The position numbers and the translations under genes were made by a program. This document shows positions 53,162 through 62,521 of a DNA stretch of 64,000 nt, piece by piece (the first letter of the stretch is position 1; each line of letters opens with the position of its first letter). This DNA is from an uncultured Paracoccaceae bacterium (lineage in GTDB: Bacteria > Pseudomonadota > Alphaproteobacteria > Rhodobacterales > Rhodobacteraceae): NCBI GenBank assembly GCA_947500135.1, contig CANMQX010000004.1, positions 475,442 through 539,441 on the forward strand, in the 5' to 3' direction. A model generated the notes under the pieces. The model saw only the letters and a program-made list of their open reading frames with translations. It was not told the origin of the DNA and did no database searches.

Positions 53162-54073
53162 TCACATCATCTGATAGCTATGCGGCACATAGTGATAACC
53201 GCCCTCACCGCGCGGGGCGATATAGCCCATGCCGGGGAAAGGCATGTGATAGCCGATCAGCGGGAACTTTTCGGCGGCGGCCATGTCCATCAGCCGTTTG
53301 CGGCTGGCCGCAGCGGCGGATTTGTCCATATCGAACCGGACTTCCCAATCAGGATAAGCCACTGACCAGACATAGTGATTGGCCAGATCAGCCATCAGGA
53401 ACAGCTGCTTGCCGCCGCTTTCCAGCATGTACCCCATATGGCCGGGGGTATGGCCAAATGCGTCAACTGCCGTGATCCCTGACCGGACATCGTCGCCCGG
53501 CTGGATGAAGCTCATCTTTTCGGCCAGCGGGCGGACCTTCGCCTCAAACCCATCATTTTCGGCCTTGGCCCAGGCGTCATACTCGACCTGGCCGGTGACA
53601 TAGGCAGCGTTGGTGAATGTCTCGGCCCCGGCATCATTGGCAAGCCCGCCAATATGATCGCCATGCATATGGGTGATGACGACATGGGTGACCTGATCTG
53701 CGGTATAACCGGCGGCTTCCAGCGCCTTGGTGGTGCCAGCCGGGTTCAGGCCAGTGTCAAACAAGATCACCTCAGCCCCCGTGTTCACAACCGTGGGGGT
53801 AAAGAAAAACTGGGCAGCATCGGTGGACAGGAAATTGGCCGCACTGACCTCTTCAAATTCGGCGGCCTCCACGTTCAGGCCAAAAATCTGATGCGGGTTC
53901 TCCACGCTGCGGCTGCCTGCCAGCAGGGTGGTCACCTTGAAATCGCCTAGGGTGAAATCACGATGGGTGGGCATCGATGTGGCGGCGTGACCATCGGCCA
54001 GCGCGACAGAAGGGGCAGCGGCCAATGGCAAGGCAGCACCGGATAGCAGGGTTTGACGGCGGGTCAGCTTCAT
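53162..54073 (-). CDS. Exported metallo-beta-lactamase-fold hydrolase
   Basis: A 303-residue MBL-fold protein with a twin-arginine-like signal (MKLTRRQTLLSGAALPLAAA). The metal-binding motif is THMHGDHIGG, followed by GHTPGHMGY and LMADLANHY as further ligands. The Tat signal suggests folding with metal before export. MBL proteins of this type hydrolyse lactones or other small molecules; the substrate is unknown. The ATG at 54073 has GAGG nine bases upstream; one at 54088 is less likely. Confidence 0.82.
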   Translation of the reverse strand: MKLTRRQTLLSGAALPLAAAPSVALADGHAATSMPTHRDFTLGDFKVTTLLAGSRSVENPHQIFGLNVEAAEFEEVSAANFLSTDAAQFFFTPTVVNTGAEVILFDTGLNPAGTTKALEAAGYTADQVTHVVITHMHGDHIGGLANDAGAETFTNAAYVTGQVEYDAWAKAENDGFEAKVRPLAEKMSFIQPGDDVRSGITAVDAFGHTPGHMGYMLESGGKQLFLMADLANHYVWSVAYPDWEVRFDMDKSAAAASRKRLMDMAAAEKFPLIGYHMPFPGMGYIAPRGEGGYHYVPHSYQMM

Positions 54074-54229
54074 CGGGATCATCCTCATCTGTTGGTATTG
54101 TGACTAGAATAGTAGGGTGACACCGGGGCAGGGCAAGCAACAGCTTTGTGATCATCCGGCCCAACCCCAACCCAAACTGGACATCCGCAGCGCGCCATGG
54201 TCAAAGCCTGCCACAGCAGGAGAGTGCCC

Positions 54230-55549
54230 ATGACCACGACCAGATTCGCCCCATCCCCCACCGGCTGGCTGCATATCGGCAACCTGCGTGCGGCCCTGTT
54301 CAACTATGCCATCGCCCGGCAGGCGGGTGGCACATTTATCCTGCGGATCGATGACACTGATCAGGAACGCTCAAAGGACGAATATATCCAAGGCATCAAG
54401 GATGACCTGACCTGGCTTGGGATCAGTTGGGACCGGATCGAACATCAGTCCAAGCGGATGGATCGCTATGATGCGGCCAAGCAGCGTCTGATCGATATGG
54501 GGCGGCTTTACGAATGTTTCGAAACCCCGACAGAGCTGGATCTGAAGCGCAAGAAGCAACTGAATATGGGCAAACCGCCGGTCTATGACCGGGCGGCACT
54601 GGACCTGTCGGCGGCTGAAAAAGACACGCTGCGCACCGAGCGCGGATCGCATTGGCGGTTCAAGCTGGATCACACCCGGATCGAATGGGCGGATGGGATC
54701 ATCGGTGACATTTCCATCGATGCGGCCTCGGTCAGTGACCCGGTTCTGTTCAAGAATGACGGGCAAATCCTTTATACGCTGGCCTCCGTCGTGGATGATA
54801 CCGAGATGGGGATCACCGATGTCGTGCGCGGATCGGATCATGTGACCAACACGGCGACGCAAATCCAGATTATTCAGGCGCTGGGCGGGGCCGTGCCCCG
54901 CTTTGCGCATCATTCCCTGCTGACAGGCCCGCAGGGCGAGGCGCTGTCAAAACGGCTGGGCACTCTTGCCTTGAAAGACCTGCGTGCAAACGGGATTGCG
55001 CCACAGGCGATCCTGTCGCTGATGGCGCGGCTGGGGTCGTCGGACCCGGTCGAATTGCGGTCCGATATTCAGGACGTAGTCGCGGGCTTCGACATCTCCA
55101 AATTCGGCTCCGCGCCGACGAAGTTTGATGCCGAAGACCTCAAACCATTGACTGCGCGCTATCTGGGGACACTCAGCAGCCAAGACGTGGCCGATGTTTT
55201 AACATCGGCTGGCGTGCCTGATCATCTGGCGGATGCGTTCTGGAATGTGGTGCGCGACAATATCAACACGCTGGATGATGTGGCGGGCTGGTGGGCGCTG
55301 TTCCGTGATGGGGCGACCCCACTGATCGCGGATGAGGATAAAGATTTTGTCGCGCAAGCCTTCTTCCTCCTCGATAACCCGCCCTACACGGCTGATACCT
55401 GGGGCAGCTGGACCGCTGCGGTCAAGGCGGACACCGGACGCAAGGGCAAAGGCCTTTTCATGCCGCTGCGCAAGGCCGTGACCGGGCGCGAACGTGGACC
55501 GGAAATGGCGGATGTGATGCCGTTGCTGCAGACCAAACCGCAGATCTGA
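54230..55549 (+). CDS. gltX: Glutamyl-tRNA synthetase
   Basis: Class I aminoacyl-tRNA synthetase of 439 residues that charges tRNA-Glu. The HIGH motif is in RFAPSPTGWLHIGNLRAAL, the glutamate-site segment ILRIDDTDQERS follows, and the KMSKS-type motif appears as ALSKRLG. The zinc-finger cysteines found in some relatives are not evident. Alphaproteobacteria often carry two gltX copies, one of which can misacylate tRNA-Gln for amidation; which copy this is cannot be decided here. GGAGAG lies before the ATG at 54230. Confidence 0.93.
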   Translation: MTTTRFAPSPTGWLHIGNLRAALFNYAIARQAGGTFILRIDDTDQERSKDEYIQGIKDDLTWLGISWDRIEHQSKRMDRYDAAKQRLIDMGRLYECFETPTELDLKRKKQLNMGKPPVYDRAALDLSAAEKDTLRTERGSHWRFKLDHTRIEWADGIIGDISIDAASVSDPVLFKNDGQILYTLASVVDDTEMGITDVVRGSDHVTNTATQIQIIQALGGAVPRFAHHSLLTGPQGEALSKRLGTLALKDLRANGIAPQAILSLMARLGSSDPVELRSDIQDVVAGFDISKFGSAPTKFDAEDLKPLTARYLGTLSSQDVADVLTSAGVPDHLADAFWNVVRDNINTLDDVAGWWALFRDGATPLIADEDKDFVAQAFFLLDNPPYTADTWGSWTAAVKADTGRKGKGLFMPLRKAVTGRERGPEMADVMPLLQTKPQI

Positions 55550-55616
55550 ACGCTTGGCCCGGCGGCCGAACGCGGCTAGGCTGATCCTCATGTAACGGTA
55601 TGGGGCCTGTTTAAGC

Positions 55617-57011
55617 ATGGCAGAGGCACAGGCGAAATTCACCCAGGGCAATCTGTTTCGCCACATCTCTATCATGTCGTTCACGGCCTCGGTTGGGCTG
55701 ATCGCGATCTTTGTTGTCGATCTGGTCGACATGATTTTCATCTCCATGCTGGGCAAGGCTGAACTGGCGGCGGCCGTCGGCTATGCCGGGGCGATCCTGT
55801 TCTTCACCACATCCTTCGGGATTGGAATGGCGATAGCGGCAGGGGCATTGGTGGCGCGTGCCTTGGGCGCAGGGGATGAGGATGAGGCGCGCAGGCGTGC
55901 GACCAATTCACTGATCTACGGTGTTGTTTTTGGGGCGATCTTCGCAGCGCTTGTCTGGCTGAACCTGCGGTTTTTCGTGACCCTTCTGGGCGCGTCGGAT
56001 GAAACGCTGGATCTGGCCGTGCATTATCTGCAGATCATCGTGCCCTCGCTGCCCTTCCTGATGGTCGGCATGATCGGCGGGGCGATCCTGCGGGCGCATG
56101 GTGATGCGCGCCGCGCGATGATGGCAACGATCTGGGGCGGGCTGGTCAATGCGGTGCTGGATCCGATTCTGATCTTCGGGCTGGACCTTGAATTGACGGG
56201 GGCGGCGCTGGCCAGTGTCTGCGCGCGCGTTACCATCGCATGGGTGGCGATGCTGCCCTTGATCCGCAGCCATGGTGGGCTGGATCGACCTTCCTTGCAA
56301 AGCCTGCATCTGGACCTGCGCCCCATTCTGGCCATTGCGGTCCCCGCGATTCTGACGCAACTGGCCACGCCCATCGGGCAGGCATATGTCACCCGCGCCA
56401 TGGCCGCCTATGGGGAAGAGGCCGTTGCGGGCATGGCCATCGTGGGCCGGATCACCCCGGTTGGGTTCGGGATCATCTTTGCCCTGTCAGGGGCTATCGG
56501 GCCAATCATCGGGCAAAATGCCGGTGCCGGGTTGAACGACCGGGTCAGGGGGGCATTCCGCGATGGGATGATCTTTACGGCCATGGTTGTGGTTGTTGTA
56601 TCCAGCCTGTTTTTTCTGGCCCGCCCTTTGCTGGCGGCGGTGTTTGAACTGGACGGGATCGCGCTGACGCTGGTCTTCCTCTTTGCCGGGCCGCTCTCGC
56701 TGATGTTCTTTTTCAACGGGGTGCTTTTCGTCTCTAACGCCGCCTTCAACAATCTGGGCCACCCGTTCTATTCCACCACGGTCAATTGGGGACGGCACAC
56801 GCTTGGTACGATCCCCTTTGTCATTGTGGGGGCCAGCATGTTCGGCGCGCCGGGTGTGTTGATCGGGCAATATCTGGGCGGGGCGGTGTTTGCCGCCATC
56901 GCCTATCTGCTGGCGTTGCGGGTCATCGGGGCTGCGGATCAACCGCCCCCCGCCAAAGAACCCTTCCAACGGCAGGCCCGCCTGATGAGCCTATTTCACC
57001 ACCGCCGCTAA
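55617..57011 (+). CDS. MATE-family efflux transporter
   Basis: A 464-residue inner-membrane exporter with about twelve helices in two repeated halves. MATE-like segments are VDLVDMIFISMLGKAELAAA at the start, GALVARALGAGDEDEARRRA in the first half, and IGQNAGAGLNDRVRGAFRDG in the matching place of the second. Such transporters expel drugs or metabolites using sodium or protons. The substrate is not predictable. It is not overlapping any neighbour. Confidence 0.9.
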   Translation: MAEAQAKFTQGNLFRHISIMSFTASVGLIAIFVVDLVDMIFISMLGKAELAAAVGYAGAILFFTTSFGIGMAIAAGALVARALGAGDEDEARRRATNSLIYGVVFGAIFAALVWLNLRFFVTLLGASDETLDLAVHYLQIIVPSLPFLMVGMIGGAILRAHGDARRAMMATIWGGLVNAVLDPILIFGLDLELTGAALASVCARVTIAWVAMLPLIRSHGGLDRPSLQSLHLDLRPILAIAVPAILTQLATPIGQAYVTRAMAAYGEEAVAGMAIVGRITPVGFGIIFALSGAIGPIIGQNAGAGLNDRVRGAFRDGMIFTAMVVVVVSSLFFLARPLLAAVFELDGIALTLVFLFAGPLSLMFFFNGVLFVSNAAFNNLGHPFYSTTVNWGRHTLGTIPFVIVGASMFGAPGVLIGQYLGGAVFAAIAYLLALRVIGAADQPPPAKEPFQRQARLMSLFHHRR

Positions 57012-57063
57012 TGCGTTGTCACAGTGCGTCGCTTCGATCAGCCCCCCGGATCGCTTGCGATTC

Positions 57064-57189
57064 GGTTCGCGCCCGACCCCGCCCCCAAGGGCGGGCGCGA
57101 AACTGCAACGGCGCAAGATGCCGTGAGTTTTGCGTATCTGCATAGGTTGGTACCCCAAACACCCCCGCCCTCGGGATCGGGCGCGAACC
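57064..57189. repeat. Long imperfect inverted repeat between convergent genes
   Basis: GGTTCGCGCCCGA (57064-57076) is perfectly complementary to 57177-57189, with further partial pairing inside and a smaller GC-rich hairpin next to the left arm (57080-57100). It lies between the convergent ends of the MATE and GGCT-like genes. It may be a repeat remnant or a bidirectional terminator. Confidence 0.5.
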
Positions 57190-57206
57190 TACCGTTGGGT
57201 AACTGG

Positions 57207-57761
57207 TTAACGCGGCGAATCGCGAATACAGCTGGCTAACGCCTTGTCCACGATGGACCGTTCGTCGAATGACAAGGTCTGGTGCCGGGGGTAAAGCGGG
57301 GCCGCGCGGTCATCATAAATACCGACATCCCAACCGGTGGTGGTGGCAAAGAAATCAGTCACCCCTTTATGGCCGTAAACCTGCAAATACCCCTGCACAA
57401 CGACATCCAGATAGCTCAGCAAAATAGGGTGCGCGCCATCCGCATTATGTTCCGGCTTGACCTGATACACAGCCGTTGGCGTTTTGGGCCCATTGTGACG
57501 CACAACCGGGGTCACATCATGGCGTTGATACGCCGCCTCGCGCTGGTCAAGTGCAGCCCAATCGGCACCGGGCACGCGGGCGACCAGCCCGTGTAACGTG
57601 CTGTCATTGGCAGGTTCTACAGACAGGAATGCGGCATCCCGCAACCGGGTTGTACGCCAGACCCGCCGCCAGCCGCGCAGCGCCGCAGGACGCGGGTCGG
57701 CGTAGTCATGGGTGGCCAGATTGACCAGACTGCCATAGCCAAAAAATGCCGGATCGCTCAT
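57207..57761 (-). CDS. Gamma-glutamylcyclotransferase-like protein
   Basis: A 184-residue protein of the GGCT/ChaC-like fold. The substrate-binding loop FFGYGSLVN is at the N-terminus, and a likely catalytic acid lies in LDQREAAYQRHDV. Members cleave gamma-glutamyl peptides or glutathione to 5-oxoproline, but this branch is little characterised. It overlaps the ybbP stop by four bases in the same direction, so it may be translated with ybbA-ybbP. Confidence 0.75.
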   Translation of the reverse strand: MSDPAFFGYGSLVNLATHDYADPRPAALRGWRRVWRTTRLRDAAFLSVEPANDSTLHGLVARVPGADWAALDQREAAYQRHDVTPVVRHNGPKTPTAVYQVKPEHNADGAHPILLSYLDVVVQGYLQVYGHKGVTDFFATTTGWDVGIYDDRAAPLYPRHQTLSFDERSIVDKALASCIRDSPR

Positions 57762-60274
57762 TCACGGGCCCTCAGGACTTGTGCCGGTTTCGCAGCAAGG
57801 GGACGCCAGGCAAAGGCCAGCCCGGCCAGCGTGGAGGCCATAACACCGCCCCCCACAATCAGCAATGCGTTTGACCAGATCACGGTATAGTCGGTTTCCA
57901 TGACAAATGTGGCAACGGCCCAACCGCCCAAAATGCCCGCACCCAAGGCGACAATCCCGGCCGCCAGTCCCAACAGGGCCGACCGCAAGGCAAAGCTGGT
58001 CATGATCCGGCGGCGGGAGGCCCCGATGGTTTTCAGCACCGCCGCTTCAAACGTGCGGGACCGTTCACCAGCGGCTGCCGCCCCAATCAGCACCAGAAAC
58101 CCGGTCACAAGTGTGATCAGCGCGCCATAACGTGTCGCGGCTGAAATCCCGCCCACCAGTTCGATGACCTGATCAATCGCGTCCCTGATCCGGATCGCGG
58201 TGATATTGGGATAGGCGGTAGCCAGGTCGCGCAGGATCGCGGCTTCGGCCTCTTCTTCTGCATAAACTGTGGAAATCCAGCTATGCGGCGCGCCGGCCAG
58301 CGCGCTATCGTTCATGGCCAGCACAAAACCGATCCCGGCATCCTCCCAGCTGACATTGCGGAAACTGGTAATCTCGCCCGTAATGTCGCGCCCCAGCACA
58401 TTCACGGTCATGCTGTCGCCGATCTGCAGGCCCATCTCGATGGCTTCTTCCTCGGCAAAGCTGATCTGCGGCGGGCCGGTATAGTCTGCCTCCCACCATG
58501 TGCCTTGGGTGACTTCGGTGCCTTTGGGTTGTGCGCCTGCGTAGGTGATCCCCCGATCTCCTTGCAGTACCCAGTGATCGCCACCCGTTTCGCTGGCGGG
58601 CCGTCCGTTGATCTGGGTGATGATCCCACGCAGCATGGGGGCCGTATCGACCCTGCTGACGGCCGCGTCATCGTCCAGCCGCGCCTGGAACCCGTCGATC
58701 TGATCAGGCTGGATATCAACAAAGAAATAGCTGGGCGCGACCTCTGGCAAGTCATTGCTGAAGGAATTGCGCAGGTTACCATCGATCTGGCCGACAGCGG
58801 CCAGCACTGTCAGCCCAAGGCCAAGGGACAGCACAACCGATGTCGCCTCACCACCCCGCGCACCGATGGATCCAAAGGCCAGCCGCAATGCCGGTCGACC
58901 GCGTGTCGGGCGGCGCAGGCGGCGAGCGACCCAGCGGATCACCCATGCGGCAAGAACCAGAATGAACAGCGATGCGGCAATCCCCCCGGCGGTCCAGAGC
59001 GTCAGGAACATCGTGCCGGAAAACCAGATTGCCGCCCCGATCAGTGCGCCCAGCAACAGGGCGATGGCGATCAGGTATTTGATCGCAGGCAGGCGGGCAG
59101 AGGTTGCGAAAGCGTCGCGAAACAAGGTGGCGGCGCGGATATCCTCGGTCTTTGCCAGGGGCCAAAGGGTGAAAACAAGGGCTGCTAAGACACCATAAAC
59201 CGCAGCCTCCATCAGCGGGCCGGGATAGATGGCAAAGGCGGCGGGGATCGGCAATCGCGCTTCGATCAATGGTGCAAACAGCACCGGTAACCCGGCCCCC
59301 AGGATCAGCCCGATCAACACACCCAACACGGTCAGCACGCCGACTTGGATGAAATAGGTCTGGAATATCGTGGCCCGTGTCGCCCCCAGCGTTTTTAACG
59401 TGGCAATCACCCCGGTTTTGCCCGCCAGATAGGCGCGCACGGCGGCAGAGACACCAACGCCACCCACCGCCAGACCAGAAAGACCCACAAGGATCAGGAA
59501 CGCGCCGATCCGGTCCACAAATGCCGCAACCCCGCCAGCGCCCCGGCGGCTGTCACGCCAGCGCAAACCACTGTCGCGGAACTGCGCCTCTGCCCGATCT
59601 TCCAGCGCTTGCAGGTCGGCACCGGCGGGCAGATCAAGCCGGTATTGCGTGGAAAACAATGTGCCTTCGGCGATCAGGCCGGAATTGGCAAGGTCACCGG
59701 TCAGCACAATCGTACGCGGCCCAAGGCCGAAGCCTCCGGCGGCGTTATCGGGATAGCGATCAAGAATGGCGCGCAGGGTGAAATCCTGCTCTCCTAACCG
59801 GAACGCATCACCGGGGGCCAGACCCAGCCGATCCGCCAATACCCGCTCCATGACGCCGCCATAATCGGCAAGTGCAGCATCAAGCGGCATATCCGGATCA
59901 AGCTGGACTTGCCCCACCAGCGGATAGGCATCATCAACCGCCCTGATCTGGGTCAGTCCGCGTTCTGTGGTGTCGCTACTTTCAACCACCGCCATGGACC
60001 GAAAATCAACGGTTTCGGAAATGTCATCAGCGATAGTTTCCAACCAAGCCACTTCATCCGCGCGGGCGAAACGATAGGTGAATTCCACCTCTGCATCACC
60101 GCCCAGCAGGGCGGCGCCATCGCGTTTTAACCCTTCTTCGATCCCCGCACGGACGGTACCGACGGCAGCGATGGCCGCGACCCCAAGGGCCAGACAGGCC
60201 AGAAACACGCGAAAGCCGCGCAGACCCCCGCGCAATTCGCGGGCGGCGAAACGGGATGCAACGGCGATGCTCAT
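57758..60274 (-). CDS. ybbP: FtsX-like ABC transporter permease (YbbP type)
   Basis: An 838-residue inner-membrane protein with an N-terminal helix, a large periplasmic domain, three central helices, a further core and a second FtsX domain (TRYGALITLVTGFLVLIGAA and the following helices). It is the permease partner of the ATPase encoded immediately upstream (overlap ATGA). The YbbA-YbbP pair is thought to act in extracting lipids, lipoproteins or hydrophobic compounds from the inner membrane. Placement next to tesA matches the arrangement in enterobacteria. Confidence 0.88.
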   Translation of the reverse strand: MSIAVASRFAARELRGGLRGFRVFLACLALGVAAIAAVGTVRAGIEEGLKRDGAALLGGDAEVEFTYRFARADEVAWLETIADDISETVDFRSMAVVESSDTTERGLTQIRAVDDAYPLVGQVQLDPDMPLDAALADYGGVMERVLADRLGLAPGDAFRLGEQDFTLRAILDRYPDNAAGGFGLGPRTIVLTGDLANSGLIAEGTLFSTQYRLDLPAGADLQALEDRAEAQFRDSGLRWRDSRRGAGGVAAFVDRIGAFLILVGLSGLAVGGVGVSAAVRAYLAGKTGVIATLKTLGATRATIFQTYFIQVGVLTVLGVLIGLILGAGLPVLFAPLIEARLPIPAAFAIYPGPLMEAAVYGVLAALVFTLWPLAKTEDIRAATLFRDAFATSARLPAIKYLIAIALLLGALIGAAIWFSGTMFLTLWTAGGIAASLFILVLAAWVIRWVARRLRRPTRGRPALRLAFGSIGARGGEATSVVLSLGLGLTVLAAVGQIDGNLRNSFSNDLPEVAPSYFFVDIQPDQIDGFQARLDDDAAVSRVDTAPMLRGIITQINGRPASETGGDHWVLQGDRGITYAGAQPKGTEVTQGTWWEADYTGPPQISFAEEEAIEMGLQIGDSMTVNVLGRDITGEITSFRNVSWEDAGIGFVLAMNDSALAGAPHSWISTVYAEEEAEAAILRDLATAYPNITAIRIRDAIDQVIELVGGISAATRYGALITLVTGFLVLIGAAAAGERSRTFEAAVLKTIGASRRRIMTSFALRSALLGLAAGIVALGAGILGGWAVATFVMETDYTVIWSNALLIVGGGVMASTLAGLAFAWRPLAAKPAQVLRARE

Positions 60275-60963
60275 TCAGCGGCCTTTGCCATGGCGTCGTT
60301 AATCCGCCCGTCGCGCAGGCGCACAACCCGATCACACCGCCCCGCCAGTTCATTCGAATGGGTAACCATGATCAGGGTCGCGCCGTGCCGGTCACGCAGA
60401 TCGAACAGCAGATCGATAATCGCCTGCCCGTTGGCTTCATCCAGATTGCCGGTTGGTTCATCCGCCAGCAGCAACCGGGGACGGGGCGCTGAGGCACGGG
60501 CGAGCGCGACCCGCTGCTGTTCCCCGCCCGACATCTGGCTCGGGTAATGATCCATCCGGTCGGCCAGCCCTACGCTGCGCAATTCGGCCTCTGCCCGGTC
60601 AAACGCGTCCCGCACACCGGCCAGTTCCAGCGGGGTTGCCACGTTTTCCAATGCGGTCATTGTCGGGATCAGGTGGAAAGATTGGAAAACCACCCCCATA
60701 TTATCCCTGCGAAAGAGGGCAAGCTGGTCTTCGTTCATCGCGGTCAGATCCTGCCCCAAGGCGGTGATCCTGCCCGACGTAGCCTGTTCCAGCCCGCCCA
60801 TCAGCATAAGGAGCGATGATTTGCCCGACCCACTTGGCCCGACAAGGCCCAACGTCTCCCCGCCTGCGACACTCAGTGAGATATCGTGCAGGATGTCCAC
60901 CCGGCCTGCATTGCCGTCAAGCGACAGGTTGGCGTCTGTGATGGTCAGAACGGGGTCGGTCAT
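60271..60963 (-). CDS. ybbA: ABC transporter ATP-binding protein (YbbA type)
   Basis: A 230-residue LolD/MacB-type ATPase. Walker A is GLVGPSGSGKSSLL, the Q-loop is VFQSFHLIP, the signature is MSGGEQQRVALARA and Walker B is LLLADEPTGNLD. The ATG at 60963 has GAGG upstream; longer frames run into tesA on the other strand. It forms a complex with YbbP and is divergent from tesA, with about 40 bases between their starts. Confidence 0.93.
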   Translation of the reverse strand: MTDPVLTITDANLSLDGNAGRVDILHDISLSVAGGETLGLVGPSGSGKSSLLMLMGGLEQATSGRITALGQDLTAMNEDQLALFRRDNMGVVFQSFHLIPTMTALENVATPLELAGVRDAFDRAEAELRSVGLADRMDHYPSQMSGGEQQRVALARASAPRPRLLLADEPTGNLDEANGQAIIDLLFDLRDRHGATLIMVTHSNELAGRCDRVVRLRDGRINDAMAKAAE

Positions 60964-61003
60964 TGCGCGCGCCTCTAAACAGATCGTTTCAGTTTCATAT
61001 GGG

Positions 61004-61645
61004 GTGGCTGACCCTATCAGCAAGCTCGTTACAGCGGTTTTGATAACAACTGGTGTGGCGCAGGCGGAAACTGTGACGGTTGCGGCCTTGGGCGACAGCC
61101 TGACCGCCGGGTATGGTTTGCCGCAAGGCGACGGTTTTGTGCCGCAGTTGCAGGCATGGCTGCAGGAACAGGGTGCTGACGTGACGGTGATGAATGCTGG
61201 CGTGTCCGGGGACACGACCGCAGGGGGGCTGAGCCGGGCGGCATGGACCCTGACGCCAGAGGTGGACGCGATGATCGTGACCCTTGGCGGTAACGACTAT
61301 CTGCGTGGGATTGATCCGGCGGTCAGCCGCGCCAATCTGGATGGGATTTTGGCGGCAGGGCAGGACGCCGGGGTTGATATGCTATTGGTTGGTCTGTCGG
61401 TCGGCGGCAATTACGGGGCCGACTACAAGGCCGCGTTCGAAGGCATGTATGCCGATTTGGCAGCAAAATACGATATCCCGCTTTATCCTGATTTCGCGGC
61501 GGGCCTGCGCGGCGTGGCAGGAACAGTCGACGGGATGCAGGCCCTGATGCAACCCGACGGGATCCACCCCAATGCAGACGGGGTGGCGGTGATCGTTGAT
61601 GCGATTGGGCCAAGCGTGCTCGACCTCGTGCAGGCGGCGGAGTAA
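61004..61645 (+). CDS. tesA: Periplasmic SGNH esterase/thioesterase I
   Basis: A 213-residue GDSL hydrolase active on esters and acyl-CoA thioesters. Signal-like N-terminus (ISKLVTAVLITTGVAQAE), then GDSLTAGYGL with the nucleophile Ser32, VTLGGNDYLRG for the Gly/Asn oxyanion block, and DGIHPN with the catalytic Asp and His. The start is taken as GTG at 61004; there is no good Shine-Dalgarno, so a leaderless or poorly initiated start is possible. The next gene begins at its stop codon (TAATG). Confidence 0.88.
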   Translation: MADPISKLVTAVLITTGVAQAETVTVAALGDSLTAGYGLPQGDGFVPQLQAWLQEQGADVTVMNAGVSGDTTAGGLSRAAWTLTPEVDAMIVTLGGNDYLRGIDPAVSRANLDGILAAGQDAGVDMLLVGLSVGGNYGADYKAAFEGMYADLAAKYDIPLYPDFAAGLRGVAGTVDGMQALMQPDGIHPNADGVAVIVDAIGPSVLDLVQAAE

Positions 61646-62226
61646 TGCCGGGGCGGTTTTTCCTGACGCGCCGGGCAGCGGGGATCAGTGACCCGCCCCG
61701 GATGAATATCGCTCCGGGCCAAGAGGTGATCACCATGACCGCCGATGGTGTGCAGCATATGCGCTGGGGCGTGATCCCTGTGGGGCGGGTCAACGCGCGG
61801 GGGCGTCCGGTGATGGAAACGATTGTGAATGCGCGGTCAGAAACGGTATTCGACAAATCCGCCTTTGCCGATGTGAAACGGGCGGTTGTGCCTGTCGAAG
61901 GCTGGTACGAATGGACGGGCGAGAAACGGCGCAAGCAGCCATGGCGGATCACGCGCAAGGATGGCGGGCTGCTATATTTCGCCGCGATCTATGACATCTG
62001 GAACGGGCCGGGCGGGGTGCAGGTGCATCAGGTGGCGACAATCACCTGCGCACCATCGGCGGATGTGCGCGACATCCATCACCGGATGGGCGTGATCCTT
62101 GAAGAAAACCAGCTGGACCAGTGGCTTCATAGCGATGAAGAGGTGGCCAAAGCCATGATGCAGCCCTACCCGAACGGGACGCTGGCGGTGGCAAAGGCCG
62201 ATGACGTGGACTGGGACGGAGCCTGA
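61645..62226 (+). CDS. SRAP (YedK/HMCES-like) protein with Cys2 replaced by Pro
   Basis: A 193-residue SOS-response-associated peptidase domain. SRAP proteins shield abasic sites in single-stranded DNA through a thiazolidine bond to Cys2, exposed after removal of Met1. Here the start reads MPGRFFLTR, with Pro at position 2. The other active-site elements are kept: Asn62 in VNARSE, Glu89 in GWYEW and His145 in DIHHRM. An N-terminal proline is the Schiff-base nucleophile in Fpg/Nei glycosylases, so altered chemistry rather than loss of function is possible. It overlaps the tesA stop (TAATG). Confidence 0.9.
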   Translation: MPGRFFLTRRAAGISDPPRMNIAPGQEVITMTADGVQHMRWGVIPVGRVNARGRPVMETIVNARSETVFDKSAFADVKRAVVPVEGWYEWTGEKRRKQPWRITRKDGGLLYFAAIYDIWNGPGGVQVHQVATITCAPSADVRDIHHRMGVILEENQLDQWLHSDEEVAKAMMQPYPNGTLAVAKADDVDWDGA

Positions 62227-62265
62227 CGTTAGGGTTGAGGTCTTAACAGAGTGGAGGGAGCTACT

Positions 62266-62469
62266 ATGTCAGTCGCAAAAGTCACCGAAATCATCGCGTC
62301 ATCGTCCAAATCCTTTGATGATGCGGTCGAAAACGGGATCAAGAAGGCGTCAAAGACGCTCAAAGGGATCACCGGCGCCTGGGTGGCCGATCAGAAAGTC
62401 ACCGTCAAAGACGGCAAGGTTGAACAATACCGGGTCGCCATGAAGGTGACATTCGTCTTGCAGGATTAA
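62266..62469 (+). CDS. Dodecin, flavin-storage protein
   Basis: A 67-residue protein that should assemble into a hollow dodecamer binding riboflavin or FMN. The family order is present: MSVAKVTEIIASSSKSFDDA, a helix ending KKASKTLKGI, the flavin-stacking Trp in TGAWVADQ, and VEQYRVAMKVTFVL. GGAGGGAG lies before the ATG. A perfect 12-base-stem terminator follows at once, so it is monocistronic. Confidence 0.93.
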   Translation: MSVAKVTEIIASSSKSFDDAVENGIKKASKTLKGITGAWVADQKVTVKDGKVEQYRVAMKVTFVLQD

Positions 62470-62473
62470 ACGC

Positions 62474-62502
62474 AAAAGGGCGCCCAAACAGGGCGCCCTT
62501 TT
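62474..62502 (+). terminator. Rho-independent terminator after dodecin
   Basis: AAAAGGGCGCCC (62474-62485) pairs perfectly with GGGCGCCCTTTT (62491-62502) around AAACA. With A and T runs on each side it can terminate both dodecin and the convergent cold-shock gene. Confidence 0.9.
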
Positions 62503-62521
62503 CGCAGCGTCTTGGGCTGAT

